Shown piece after piece: positions 18,418-27,852 of a stretch of 64,000 bases of DNA. The stretch is from Gracilimonas sp031581265 (GTDB taxonomy: Bacteria > Bacteroidota > Rhodothermia > Balneolales > Balneolaceae): positions 38,243 through 102,242 of the forward strand of contig NZ_JAVLBQ010000007.1 in NCBI RefSeq assembly GCF_031581265.1, in the 5' to 3' direction. The notes below the pieces were generated by a model. That model made no database searches. It saw only the letters and a program-made list of their open reading frames with translations, and was not told the origin of the DNA. The translations under genes and the position numbers were made by a program. Position 1 is the first letter of the stretch. The number at the start of each line of letters is the position of its first letter.

Positions 18418-18609
18418 GGTAGATTGGAAGGTTTATTAATTTATTACGTAACAATTAAAAGGGGCTCAATTATTGGTAGAATCGAGGACTAAGTCAATGC
18501 CATTAACAAGAATTTGAGGTGTACTATAATTCTTTTGATAACTGTAGAAAAGAAATATTTGAATTAATTGAGATACTGTTTAGTTTCTTAGCCGATTAAT
18601 GATGGTCTT

Positions 18610-18830
18610 TGGATATTTTTTGATCCGAAGTTAAAAGGGAATCTCGTGAAAACCGAGAACTGTTCCCGCAACTGTAATCCGAATCCGCCGTTTGGTGGAT
18701 CACTTGCAGCCTTACCTTTGCCACTGTTCCGGAAGGGACGGGAAGGCGCTGCCAACGGAAAGTCAGGAGACCTGCCATCATCGAACCGTAGCACCTCTTT
18801 CGGGTAAAAAGACGTGCCGTAATTATTTTC
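18610..18830 (+). promoter_or_regulatory. Cobalamin (AdoCbl/B12) riboswitch
   Basis: Leader RNA upstream of the B12 receptor. The conserved core is visible: AAAAGGGAA at 18631-18639, GTGAAAACC, CCCGCAACTGTAA at 18664-18676, and the B12-box AGTCAGGAGACCTGCC at 18760-18775. A GCAC/GTGC pair near 18790-18817 may belong to the expression platform. High B12 would be expected to shut down the downstream transporter. The boundaries are approximate. Confidence 0.93.
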
Positions 18831-18965
18831 ATGTTCTACACACCATCAAAGAATAGCTATATCGTATCTGAACGTTCATAAGTTCTTGGAATAGCTATAC
18901 CTGATTGTATTGTAGATCTTCTTTTACCCGCCATAATCTAAATTCAAACTTAAAAAAACAGATAC

Positions 18966-20822
18966 ATGAAGTATCCAATTACCATAATTACTACTGTTCT
19001 ATTGGCGGTCACACAACTGGTTCACGCACAAGTTGCCGACACCCTCGATCTTGGGGAAATTGTAATCACGGCATCAAAAACCCCTACTACCGAACGGGAA
19101 ACTACCAAACCGGTTACCGTTATAAGTAGGGCTGAAATTGAGCAACAACCCAGTGCTTCCGTTGCAGAATTACTAAATCAACAAAATGGGCTAATGATAA
19201 ATGGAGCGGTTTCAAGCCCTGGAAAAGATAAATCTGTATACCTTCGCGGGGCATCAACACAGTACACCCTGATATTAATTGATGGATATCCCGTTACCGA
19301 TCCTTCCAGCGAGGGTGGAGCGTTTGATCTACGCTTAATGTCGCTCGAAAATGTAGAACGAATAGAAATTGTAAAAGGAAGTATGAGTACGCTTTACGGC
19401 TCTGATGCTATCTCAGGGGTCATTAATATCATAACCAAAAAACCTGAAGCAGGAGCCTTTAACTTATACGCCAAGGCAGCCTATGGTTCGTTCAATACCA
19501 ATGAATTATCACTGGGAGCAAACGGGAATGCAGGTATTGCAAGCTATAAAGTGAATGTATCCCGTGATTTTACGGAAGGAATTTCTGAGGCAGAATCAAC
19601 CGATGGACCCGAATTCGGTAAAGATGGATACGAGCGAATATATACTTCAGCTGAAATTGGTATAGAGCCATTAAGGAATTTCAATATCACCCCTTTTGTA
19701 AATTATTCTACCTATGATGGGGATTATGATGACGGTGCATTTGCTGATGCCAATAATAGCTACGAAGCCTCTTTGCTGAATACCGGTGCTCGGTTTCAGT
19801 TTACTTCAGGTCATTTCAACATAAAAGAAGCTGTTACTTTTACACAAACCGAGCGTAAGTTTACCGATCAGTATGGGGTATTTAATCCAAAGGCGTCATT
19901 ATTAAACTCAGATTTACATGCCACCTATAACCGATTTAATTCGGTTAGATTTTTAGCAGGATTCAGTTACCAAAATCTTGGATTTGAACTGGATGGAATT
20001 GATGAAAGTACATCTTTGGTAAGTCCATATTTGACGGTTTACCTAAAATCAAATGTTGGTTTGAATGCGGAATTAGGACTTCGGGTGAATAATCACAGCG
20101 AGTACGGTTCAAATTGGACCTTCAACGTTGCACCTGTATTTAATGTGAATGAGGAGATTAAGCTTTTGGCGTCTGTGAGTTCCGGTTTCAAAGCTCCTAC
20201 ATTGAACGAGTTGTTTGGCCCCTTTGGATCAAACATCAGCTTAGAACCTCAAAAAAGTCTGACTTTTGACGGGGGGATAGAATACCGTCATTCAGCATCC
20301 GGCTTTAAGGGAAGTGTCATCTATTTTAAGCGACAAATAGAAGATTTGATTTCCTACGATTCTAACTTAGGCTACATCAACATAAATGAGCAAGATGATT
20401 ACGGAGTGGAAGTACAGGCTGAGTATAATTGGGCAGGCTCCCGGGCAGAAGTTTTCTATAATTTCCTGGAAGGAGCTATCACCCAAAACGGAGAAGAAAC
20501 CGACAACCTGATTCGTCGCCCGGACCATGCTTTTGGGGTAAACCTATTTCGGCAGCTAACTTCCAATTGGAGTTTAAAATTACATGGCAAATATGTAGGC
20601 GAACGAAAGGATCTTTACTTCAACATGAATACATTTACAAATGAGTCCGTTACGCTCGATTCTTACGTTCTCATCAATATCGGTTCGGCATACACTTTGC
20701 TAAATGGTAGCCTCACTTTGTTTACTGATATAGAAAATTTACTGGATGCTGATTATACAGAAGTTTATGGATTCAATACTCCCGGCATCCATTTCAAGGG
20801 TGGTATAAGACTTAATTACTAA
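18966..20822 (+). CDS. btuB: TonB-dependent vitamin B12 receptor (BtuB-like)
   Basis: A 618-residue outer-membrane receptor for cobalamin uptake. A signal peptide (MKYPITIITTVLLAVTQLVHA) is followed by a TonB-box-like DLGEIVITASK, a plug domain (about 35-160) with SVAELLNQQNGL, VYLRGASTQYTLILIDGYP, VERIEIVKGSMSTLYGSDA and GVINIITKK, then a beta barrel ending GIHFKGGIRLNY. There is no CarboxypepD_reg domain, as in classical BtuB. The cobalamin riboswitch about 140 bp upstream sets the substrate assignment. A terminator lies at 21006-21041. Confidence 0.9.
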   Translation: MKYPITIITTVLLAVTQLVHAQVADTLDLGEIVITASKTPTTERETTKPVTVISRAEIEQQPSASVAELLNQQNGLMINGAVSSPGKDKSVYLRGASTQYTLILIDGYPVTDPSSEGGAFDLRLMSLENVERIEIVKGSMSTLYGSDAISGVINIITKKPEAGAFNLYAKAAYGSFNTNELSLGANGNAGIASYKVNVSRDFTEGISEAESTDGPEFGKDGYERIYTSAEIGIEPLRNFNITPFVNYSTYDGDYDDGAFADANNSYEASLLNTGARFQFTSGHFNIKEAVTFTQTERKFTDQYGVFNPKASLLNSDLHATYNRFNSVRFLAGFSYQNLGFELDGIDESTSLVSPYLTVYLKSNVGLNAELGLRVNNHSEYGSNWTFNVAPVFNVNEEIKLLASVSSGFKAPTLNELFGPFGSNISLEPQKSLTFDGGIEYRHSASGFKGSVIYFKRQIEDLISYDSNLGYININEQDDYGVEVQAEYNWAGSRAEVFYNFLEGAITQNGEETDNLIRRPDHAFGVNLFRQLTSNWSLKLHGKYVGERKDLYFNMNTFTNESVTLDSYVLINIGSAYTLLNGSLTLFTDIENLLDADYTEVYGFNTPGIHFKGGIRLNY

Positions 20823-20962
20823 GAGAATTATTATTCTATGTACGATTTAAGATTGACTAATTATTGATTAACATCATTTAAGAATTATTAATTAATATGA
20901 TATTATAAAAACTGTGATATTAATTTATATATAATTAATTCACAAAGACACTAAAACCAAAT

Positions 20963-21174
20963 TGTGGATAACTTTTGCAAAGTAGTTTGCAAAGAATACC
21001 ATTCTAAAAAAGCCCTTAAAGTGTATTTTGAGGGCTTTTTTATTGTTTGGGATTATTTCGTAAGAATAATTTCAATTAGAAAATTCAATAAAAAATATAA
21101 TATGAAAAAAAGAGAACTAAGCTTTGCAGAAATTTTATTTCCTAATGTGGATAAGTATTCAAATTTGTGGAAAA
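20963..21174. promoter_or_regulatory. DnaA-box-like sites upstream of nrdJ
   Basis: TGTGGATAA (the perfect complement of the TTATCCACA DnaA box) occurs at 20963-20971 and 21146-21154, with TGTGGAAAA at 21166-21174. The last two lie in a 15-bp direct repeat (TGTGGATAAGTATTC and TGTGGAAAAGTATTC) spaced exactly 20 bp. They may let DnaA couple reductase expression to replication; this is inference. Confidence 0.5.
21006..21041 (+). terminator. Intrinsic terminator after btuB (bidirectional form)
   Basis: The 10-bp stem 21007-21016 with 21031-21040 (AAAAAGCCCT/AGGGCTTTTT) has a 14-nt loop and T residues on both strands. Confidence 0.8.
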
Positions 21175-21318
21175 GTATTCGATTTTTAACTTGCTGTCAT
21201 ACCTCTACTCGTCTATATTATTCCGTACTTCTTTAGGAGATAACTCTGCAATCGGGTATTAAAATTGTCTCTCATCTACGAAGGTTATTAAAAATTTTAA
21301 TTCAAACGAAGTACGCCA

Positions 21319-24300
21319 ATGAAATTTACTCGCTTCTACACCAATCCGGACTGGAAAACACCATTTGATGAAATCAAATTTGCAACGCGCACCTCTGAAA
21401 TAAAAAATCCTGACGGTTCCCAGGTTTTCCATATGGAAAACGTTGTGGTACCGGAAGATTGGAGTCAGGTATCTACAGATGTCATTGCACAAAAATATTT
21501 CCGGAAAGCCGGAGTGCCTGCAAAACTCAAAAAGGTAAAAGAAAAGGGCGTGCCTACATGGTTGCAAAGATCCGTTCCTGATGAAAAAGCCCTCAAAGAG
21601 TTACCGGAAGAAAAACGGTACGGACATGAAATTGACAGTAAGCAAGTGTTTCACCGATTGGCGGGCTGTTGGACTTATTGGGGATGGAAGCATGATTATT
21701 TTGAAAGTGAAGAGGATGCAAAGGTATTTTATGATGAATTAGCATATATGCTGGCCACGCAGATGGCGGCTCCGAACAGTCCGCAGTGGTTTAACACCGG
21801 CCTTCATTGGGCCTATGGAATTAACGGTCCGGCTCAAGGACATTATTATGTGGATGGCAAGACCGGGGAATTGAAGCGATCCGAAGATGCCTATACGCAT
21901 CCACAACCACATGCATGTTTCATTCAAAGCGTGGATGATGATCTCGTAAATGAAGGTGGAATTATGGATCTGTGGACTAGAGAAGCTCGTCTCTTCAAAT
22001 ATGGATCCGGTACCGGAAGTAACTTTTCCAAAATTCGCGGAGCCGATGAACCTTTAAGTGGCGGTGGAAGAAGTTCCGGATTAATGAGCTTCCTCAAAAT
22101 TGGCGACCGTGCTGCCGGTGCTATTAAATCTGGTGGAACTACCCGGCGTGCAGCGAAAATGGTAACCCTCGATCTGGATCACCCCGATATCGAAGAATAC
22201 ATCAACTGGAAAGTTCGGGAAGAGCAGAAAGTAGCCGCGTTGGTAGCCGGTTCAAAGACGGTTCAAAGGCGACTTAAGAATATTATCAAGTTGTGCCACA
22301 CACCGGTTGAGATTGAAGGACGTACTTTTAACGGGGCGATGAGCCGTGATCCGCTGAAAAACAAAAAGCTGGCAGAAGAAATCCGTAAGGCAAAAAGAGA
22401 TCAGATACCTCTTAATTATATAGAGCGTGTCATTCAGCTTGCAGCTCAGGGATTCACTGACTTAGAATTTGATACCTACGATACAGACTGGAATTCCGAA
22501 GCCTATTCTACGGTAAGCGGACAAAATTCCAACAACTCCGTACGAGTACCAAACTCCTTCATGAAAGCGGTGAAGGAAGATAGTGATTGGCATTTATATG
22601 GTCGTGTTGAGAAAAAACGAGCGGCCAAAGAAGGACGTGAGCCCGAGCCAATGAAATCTATGAAAGCCCGTGAACTTTGGGATGACATTGCCTATGCAGC
22701 TTGGTCCTGTGCCGACCCCGGAACGCAGTATCATGACACCATCAACGAATGGCACACCTGCCCCGAGGATGGCCCGATCAATGCGAGTAATCCTTGTTCG
22801 GAATATATGTTCCTCGACAACACTGCGTGTAACCTTGCCTCTCTGAACCTGATGAAATACTTCGAAGGTGATGGCGAGTACAGGAAGTTTGATGTGGAGT
22901 CATTGAAATATGCTTCCCGTTTATGGACGGTAGTCCTTGAAATTTCTGTGCTGATGGCTCAGTTCCCATCCAAAGAAATTGCGGATCTTTCCTACAAATT
23001 CCGCACGCTGGGACTTGGATATGCCAATATTGGAGCGGCTCTTATGGTGCAAGGGCTTCCTTACGACAGTGAAGAAGGAGCCGCTGTAGCCGGAGCCGTT
23101 ACCGCTACCATGCACATGACGTCCTATGCAACTTCAGCCGAGATGGCGAAAGAGCTGGGATCTTTTGAGCGATACGAAGCCAACAAAGAACATATGTTGA
23201 AGGTGATCCGAAATCACCGAAGGGCAGCTTACAATGCTGATCCTGAGGAGTACGAAGGATTGACCGTGAAGCCGATGGGAATCGATGCGTCGCTGTGTCC
23301 GGATTATCTGGTGAAAGCCGCCAAAAAAGCTTCAGATAAAGCACTCAAGCTTGGTGAAAAACACGGATATAGAAATGCGCAGGTTACCGTTCTTGCCCCA
23401 ACCGGAACCATTGGTCTGGTCATGGATTGTGATACGACCGGAATCGAGCCTGATTTCGCCTTGGTAAAATTCAAGAAACTGGCCGGTGGCGGATATTTCA
23501 AGATCATCAATCAAGCCGTGCCGAAAGCGCTGAAAAACCTTGGCTATTCCAAAAAAGAATCTCAGGAGATCATTGACTATGCAAAAGGTTCAGGATCACT
23601 TGAGGGATGTCCACACATCAATCCTGAAACCCTGATGGATAAAGGATTCACCAAAGAGAAAATTGATGCGGTGAATCAGGCGCTTCCAGGAAGTTTCGAT
23701 ATCAAATTTGCATTCAACCAGTGGACGCTGGGAGAAGATTTCTGTAAAGAAGTACTGGAAATTTCTGAAGAGCAGCTCAACGATATGAATTTCGATATGC
23801 TGCGTTTCCTTGGTTTTAGCCATGAGCAGATCCAGGAAGCCAATGATTACGTATGTGGAACCATGACCGTGGAAGGTGCACCGCATCTGAAAGAGGAAGA
23901 TTACGCTGTATTCGATTGCGCAAACCGATGCGGGAGAATTGGAACGCGTTTCATTTCAGCCAAAGGACATATTCGCATGATGGCTGCTGCCCAGCCATTC
24001 TTGTCCGGCGCGATTTCAAAAACCATCAACCTTCCAAACGAAGCGACTATCGAAGATATGAAGGACGCTTACATGGATTCATGGGAGATGATGCTGAAGG
24101 CTAATGCCTTGTATCGTGACGGCTCAAAATTAAGTCAGCCGCTGAATTCCATGGCCGATGTACTTGAGGAAATCGTGGATGAGGAAGATGAGGAGTCCGT
24201 AGATGCAGAAACTTCACAAGCTCAGGACAAAGTACTTGAAGTAGCCGAGCGAATCATTCACAAATATGTGGCTCGTCGTCAGCGACTTCCATTCCGTCGT

Positions 24301-24990
24301 GAAGGTTACACGCAAAAAGTGAAGATCGGCGGACAGAGTGTCTATCTCAGAACAGGTGAATATGAAAACGGTCAATTGGGTGAAATCTTTATTGATATGC
24401 ACCGTGAAGGGGCCGCTTTCAGAAGCTTGTTGAACTGTTTTGCTATTTCAATTTCCCTTGGATTACAGCACGGCGTTCCATTGGAAGAATTTGTGGATGC
24501 CTTTGTATTCACCAAATTCGAGCCAAGCGGAATGGTAAATGGCAACCCGCATGTGAAGATGAGTACCTCAGTTATTGACTACATTTTCCGTGAGCTTGCA
24601 GTTACTTATCTCGGCCGAGAAGATTTAGCACACGTGCCGGCTGAGGAAATTGAAACTCGGAATTTACGTCCTACGGCAGAAGCCAACCCGGATGTGGACA
24701 GTGCTGAATTTGATAAAGGTAGCACTGATACTAAAACAACAGCACGTGCACCTGAACCGGAGCCTGAAGTAGCCCCGTCGATGTCAGATCCATCACAAAC
24801 GGCTGCTGAATCTCAAGCCCAAACACAACAAAAAGCGGTGAAGTCAGACAGTTACGAAAGTGACTATGACAAAGCCAAACAAATGGGCTACACCGGTGAA
24901 GCCTGCCCCGAATGCGGCAGCATGACCATGGTCAGAAACGGAACCTGTATGAAGTGTATTACTTGTGGATCTACCACGGGTTGTAGTTGA
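21319..24990 (+). CDS. nrdJ: Vitamin B12-dependent (class II) ribonucleoside-diphosphate reductase
   Basis: Reduces ribonucleotides to deoxyribonucleotides using adenosylcobalamin, oxygen-independently. The 1223-residue protein has the NrdJ barrel signatures SCADPGTQYHDTINEWHTC, NASNPCSEYMFLDNTACNLA (active-site region) and LAPTGTIGLVMDCDTTGIEPD. The C-terminus carries a Pro/Glu/Ala-rich linker (about 1140-1180), then a Cys-rich tail (C1196-x2-C, CMKCITCGSTTGCS), as expected for the redox/zinc-ribbon end of this NrdJ branch. No class I nrdAB is seen in the window. It stands next to the riboswitch-controlled B12 receptor. Confidence 0.97.
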   Translation: MKFTRFYTNPDWKTPFDEIKFATRTSEIKNPDGSQVFHMENVVVPEDWSQVSTDVIAQKYFRKAGVPAKLKKVKEKGVPTWLQRSVPDEKALKELPEEKRYGHEIDSKQVFHRLAGCWTYWGWKHDYFESEEDAKVFYDELAYMLATQMAAPNSPQWFNTGLHWAYGINGPAQGHYYVDGKTGELKRSEDAYTHPQPHACFIQSVDDDLVNEGGIMDLWTREARLFKYGSGTGSNFSKIRGADEPLSGGGRSSGLMSFLKIGDRAAGAIKSGGTTRRAAKMVTLDLDHPDIEEYINWKVREEQKVAALVAGSKTVQRRLKNIIKLCHTPVEIEGRTFNGAMSRDPLKNKKLAEEIRKAKRDQIPLNYIERVIQLAAQGFTDLEFDTYDTDWNSEAYSTVSGQNSNNSVRVPNSFMKAVKEDSDWHLYGRVEKKRAAKEGREPEPMKSMKARELWDDIAYAAWSCADPGTQYHDTINEWHTCPEDGPINASNPCSEYMFLDNTACNLASLNLMKYFEGDGEYRKFDVESLKYASRLWTVVLEISVLMAQFPSKEIADLSYKFRTLGLGYANIGAALMVQGLPYDSEEGAAVAGAVTATMHMTSYATSAEMAKELGSFERYEANKEHMLKVIRNHRRAAYNADPEEYEGLTVKPMGIDASLCPDYLVKAAKKASDKALKLGEKHGYRNAQVTVLAPTGTIGLVMDCDTTGIEPDFALVKFKKLAGGGYFKIINQAVPKALKNLGYSKKESQEIIDYAKGSGSLEGCPHINPETLMDKGFTKEKIDAVNQALPGSFDIKFAFNQWTLGEDFCKEVLEISEEQLNDMNFDMLRFLGFSHEQIQEANDYVCGTMTVEGAPHLKEEDYAVFDCANRCGRIGTRFISAKGHIRMMAAAQPFLSGAISKTINLPNEATIEDMKDAYMDSWEMMLKANALYRDGSKLSQPLNSMADVLEEIVDEEDEESVDAETSQAQDKVLEVAERIIHKYVARRQRLPFRREGYTQKVKIGGQSVYLRTGEYENGQLGEIFIDMHREGAAFRSLLNCFAISISLGLQHGVPLEEFVDAFVFTKFEPSGMVNGNPHVKMSTSVIDYIFRELAVTYLGREDLAHVPAEEIETRNLRPTAEANPDVDSAEFDKGSTDTKTTARAPEPEPEVAPSMSDPSQTAAESQAQTQQKAVKSDSYESDYDKAKQMGYTGEACPECGSMTMVRNGTCMKCITCGSTTGCS

Positions 24991-25372
24991 TTCGTTAATC
25001 GTTGGAATCGAATTAACGAATCACCATTAAACAAATATCGAATTTTGTAGAGAACATTAGAAAGCCCTGATTGGTGAGTAACTGATCGGGGTTTTTAGTT
25101 TCTATGATTTTAGGTGTAGAAAGCTATTTTGGCTTTGGCAACAACACCTCTCACAATAAATACAGGAACAATTGCATTTATTGACCTCTCCTCAAGGAGA
25201 GACTATTCGTTGAAGCATAAAAGATTTGAAGCTGAATTGTTTAACGGATATTGATTTGTCACAAGGCTAAGTCCTCCCTTGAGGGAAGTGCCTTCATTTT
25301 TAACTTGTTAAAATGAGCGGTGGGTGTTCGTACTAAGGTTTAACTATTTTTTCTGGTGTAGAAAAAACCGTA
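24991..25372. other. Non-coding gap with small hairpins
   Basis: After the nrdJ terminator, this gap contains two similar short hairpins about 90 bp apart: CTCTCCT/AGGAGAG at 25186-25201 and TCCCT/AGGGA at 25275-25286. ACACC near the left and GGTGT near the right may be degenerate element ends. No ORF is supported. Confidence 0.5.
25065..25096 (+). terminator. Intrinsic terminator of nrdJ
   Basis: The stem CCCTGAT (25065-25071) with ATCGGGG (25085-25091, one G-U pair) is followed by five T residues, 75 bp past the nrdJ stop. Confidence 0.7.
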
Positions 25373-25822
25373 TCATAAATTCTCTAAGTCATCCAAGTCC
25401 CGATGTCTTCCTGAAGCTCGTTTATTCTTTTTTAAATCATTAAGAGATATAAAATTGACGTCTATATCATCTACAACAGCTTCTTTTTTAGAAGAATAAG
25501 CTTCATCAAACTCAACTCCATCAATTTCATTAATAATATCTATGCGGTGAGGAGGATAGCCTATTTGAATTATTGAGTCAGGTTTTGAAAAATCATCAGG
25601 TGATAGATTTAAAGAACCCATTACAAAAGCCTCCAGTACTCGAACTAATTTTTGAGCATTTTTAGGTGAGGACTTAACCCAGAAATCAATGTCACCGGTG
25701 TACCGAGGGTGCCCATAAAAGGCTACAGCGTAACCACCGGTAATCAGGTATTTAACCTCGTTCTCGTTTAACAACTCTACAAACTCTTTGAAGTCGGGTG
25801 GGAAGACCTTTGAGTCGGACAT
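25373..25822 (-). CDS. Nucleotidyltransferase-fold protein (DUF6036 / AbiEii-like)
   Basis: A 149-residue protein with a minimal nucleotidyltransferase core: GGYAVAFYG (G29-G30), then D44-x-D46 in YTGDIDFWV, and a later RIDIINEIDGVEFDEAY. It belongs to the small stand-alone NTases often annotated DUF6036 or AbiEii-like, some of which are toxins that modify tRNA. Its 5' end overlaps the 3' end of a small gene (25752-25937) by 71 bp, a conserved pairing. No activity is proven for this subgroup; a toxin-antitoxin role is one possibility. Confidence 0.75.
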   Translation of the reverse strand: MSDSKVFPPDFKEFVELLNENEVKYLITGGYAVAFYGHPRYTGDIDFWVKSSPKNAQKLVRVLEAFVMGSLNLSPDDFSKPDSIIQIGYPPHRIDIINEIDGVEFDEAYSSKKEAVVDDIDVNFISLNDLKKNKRASGRHRDLDDLENL

Positions 25823-25937
25823 ATTGTTGCCTCAGGGTTTCAAGAGCGGCAAGTCGTTCTTCCGGAGACTTATTCATCCAGTAATCACGGTCACTTTTTT
25901 GCTCTTGTTTTGTTATGATTTTTATTGATTTGTCCAT
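25752..25937 (-). CDS. Small partner protein of the nucleotidyltransferase
   Basis: A 61-residue protein (MDKSIKIITKQEQKSD...) with the motif DRDYWMNKSPEERLAALETLR and a basic end RLQRVCRVVKRERG. Short proteins of this pattern (YW-x-S/T-P-EERL...RLxRV) are commonly encoded just before small nucleotidyltransferases. The start at 25937 is preferred to an upstream ATG at 25979 because homologous proteins begin this way (from memory). It overlaps the NTase gene by 71 bp in another frame. It could be an antitoxin or substrate adaptor; the function is unknown. Confidence 0.65.
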   Translation of the reverse strand: MDKSIKIITKQEQKSDRDYWMNKSPEERLAALETLRQQYVRLKGLPTRLQRVCRVVKRERG

Positions 25938-26052
25938 GGATAAATATACATTTTTATCCATAAAATTTCTGAATCTCAATCAACTGGTTCAAGCGTCTCG
26001 CTTGGACCATACATTGTCTAATTCATCACGCGGACCGGGAGGTCCTACCAGG

Positions 26053-26079
26053 CGTTCCCAACGGGGACGTTTGGGAACG
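26053..26079. repeat. Palindromic repeat upstream of ppa
   Basis: The perfect 9-bp arms CGTTCCCAA (26053-26061) and TTGGGAACG (26071-26079) enclose a GC-rich 9-nt loop. No T run follows, so it is not a standard terminator. The adjacent bases to 26130 carry repeated GTTCAT/GATGTTC words. Confidence 0.65.
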
Positions 26080-26193
26080 ATGAATAAGTGTTCATCCGTC
26101 GATGTTCATTGTTGGATGTTCTGATGTTCCTAAAGCATCTCTCCACCAATACTTTTACCTTTCGGATGAACTTGAATTACAGCCTATAACATC

Positions 26194-26811
26194 ATGGCAA
26201 ACTTTCCCAACCCATTCTTTCGCTGGAGACCCCATCCTTGGCACGGACTCGAAGTTGGCTCCAATCAACCCAAAAATGTAAACGCCTTTATTGAGCTTAC
26301 CCCGTTTGATACCATCAAATATGAAGTAGATAAAAAAACAGGGTATATGCGGGTTGATCGCCCACAACGGAGTTCGTCACTTCCACCATCATTGTATGGA
26401 TTTATACCTCGAACGTATTGTGGAGATGAAGTTGGAGCCCTCTCATCTCAAGATGTGCAGGGAGATGGAGATCCGCTGGATATTTGTGTGCTGAGTGAGC
26501 GTCCCATTGACCGCAATGAGGTAATTTTAAGTGCCAGAGTAATTGGCGGATTGCACATGGTTGATAAGGGAGAGGCCGATGATAAAATCATCTCCGTACT
26601 CGATAACGATACCTATTACGCAGATATAGAAAGCGTAAATGATTTGCCTCCGGTATTATTGGAACGATTGCGGCACTATTTTGGGACATACAAATTGATT
26701 CCGGGAAAAGAATCGAATGATGTATATGTAGAGGGTATTTTTGATGAGAACCACGCATATAAAGTGATCGAAGCAGCCATCAAAGATTACGAAACTATGT
26801 TCGGAGAGTAA
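26194..26811 (+). CDS. ppa: Inorganic pyrophosphatase, family I
   Basis: Hydrolyses pyrophosphate to phosphate, pulling biosynthetic reactions forward in the cytoplasm. The 205-residue product has the family I signature DGDPLDICVLSE with the metal-binding aspartates, preceded by IELTPFDTIKYEVDKKTG and LYGFIPRTYCGDE. The length is near the usual 170-210. It is followed after 33 bp by a cation diffusion facilitator in the same direction, so co-transcription is possible but not functionally obvious. Confidence 0.95.
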   Translation: MANFPNPFFRWRPHPWHGLEVGSNQPKNVNAFIELTPFDTIKYEVDKKTGYMRVDRPQRSSSLPPSLYGFIPRTYCGDEVGALSSQDVQGDGDPLDICVLSERPIDRNEVILSARVIGGLHMVDKGEADDKIISVLDNDTYYADIESVNDLPPVLLERLRHYFGTYKLIPGKESNDVYVEGIFDENHAYKVIEAAIKDYETMFGE

Positions 26812-26844
26812 TAAGCCAGCATTGAATATTGAACGGACTATCGT

Positions 26845-27834
26845 ATGACAAAGGGTAAAGAGAATATCCGGGTACAGAAATTTATTGTGGCCATTGCAGT
26901 GATTCTCTTTGCACTCAAGATGGGAGCTTGGTATTTGACCGGTTCGGTAGCAGTTCTCACAGATGGACTCGAAAGCATTGTCAATGTCATTTCGGGATTC
27001 ATTGGGCTCTACAGTCTTTATCTGTCCGCAAAGCCCAAAGATGCCAATCACCCCTATGGACACGGGAAAGTTGAGTTCATTTCAGCAGGTATTGAAGGTA
27101 CGCTGATAACCATAGCCGGGCTTTTTATTATTTATGAAGCTGTTCGAAGTTTCATACATCCTGAGCCGCTACAGAAACTTGACCTGGGGATCATATTGAT
27201 AGCAATTTCAGCTGTTATTAACTATGGATTTGGATGGTGGGCTTATCAAACCGGGAAAGAAAATGATTCCTTGGCATTACAAGCCAGTGGCCGTCATCTT
27301 CAAACAGATACTTACACCACCATTGGTATTATAGCCGGATTGATCCTTATCAGATTTACCAATATTCTTTGGCTGGATGGGGCCGTAGCCATTGTATTTG
27401 CACTATTTATAATGAGAACAGGGTACCGGATATTAAGAGTTGCCGTGGCAGGTATTATGGATGAAACAGATGAAGATTTGCTGGAAGATTTGATCAGTTT
27501 TTTGCAGGAAAACCGAGATCCAAAATGGATTGATCTCCATAATCTCAGGATCATCAAATATGGCCGAATTCTGCATGTTGATTGCCACCTAACGTTGCCA
27601 TGGTACCTCACTGTAAAAGAAGCTCATGCTGAGTTGGATAAGATCGAAGCCTTGATTACAGATAAATTTGGAGATCGCATAGAGATCTTCATTCACACCG
27701 ATTATTGTATGGAGTTTTCGTGCCGAATATGTCAGGTGACAAACTGCGAAGTTCGTCAACATCAGTTTGAAGAAGAAATTACCTGGACGGTTGAAAATGT
27801 AGCCTCAGATGGGAAACATCAGCTTGGTAATTAA
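26845..27834 (+). CDS. Cation diffusion facilitator (CDF) metal exporter
   Basis: A 329-residue inner-membrane protein exporting divalent metal ions (Zn2+, Fe2+ or Mn2+ type) by proton antiport. About six transmembrane helices are predicted before residue 210. The metal-site motifs are TDGLESIVN in helix 2, HPYGHGKVEF in the loop, and HLQTDTYTT (HxxxD-like) in helix 5. The C-terminal cytoplasmic domain (about 215-329) is the CDF dimerisation domain; it ends with an extra Cys-rich segment (CMEFSCRICQVTNC) that could bind metal. Specificity cannot be fixed from sequence. Confidence 0.9.
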   Translation: MTKGKENIRVQKFIVAIAVILFALKMGAWYLTGSVAVLTDGLESIVNVISGFIGLYSLYLSAKPKDANHPYGHGKVEFISAGIEGTLITIAGLFIIYEAVRSFIHPEPLQKLDLGIILIAISAVINYGFGWWAYQTGKENDSLALQASGRHLQTDTYTTIGIIAGLILIRFTNILWLDGAVAIVFALFIMRTGYRILRVAVAGIMDETDEDLLEDLISFLQENRDPKWIDLHNLRIIKYGRILHVDCHLTLPWYLTVKEAHAELDKIEALITDKFGDRIEIFIHTDYCMEFSCRICQVTNCEVRQHQFEEEITWTVENVASDGKHQLGN

Positions 27835-27852
27835 ATTAAAAAGTTCACGAGT

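Larger units (their letters stand above)
20823..21318. other. Regulatory gap between btuB and nrdJ
   Basis: This 496-bp gap holds an intrinsic terminator (21006-21041), three DnaA-box-like sequences (20963, 21146, 21166) and a TTTGCAAAG direct pair around 20974-20993. No convincing gene is present; a 90-codon frame across it would read through the terminator. Confidence 0.6.

Noticed and set aside
20964..21236. 90-codon ORF between btuB and nrdJ
   Set aside because: It reads through the terminator hairpin at 21006-21041 and the DnaA-like repeats, and has no family resemblance.
26053..26079. Terminator between the NTase operon and ppa
   Set aside because: It lies upstream of both genes, which diverge, and lacks a T run; kept only as a repeat.
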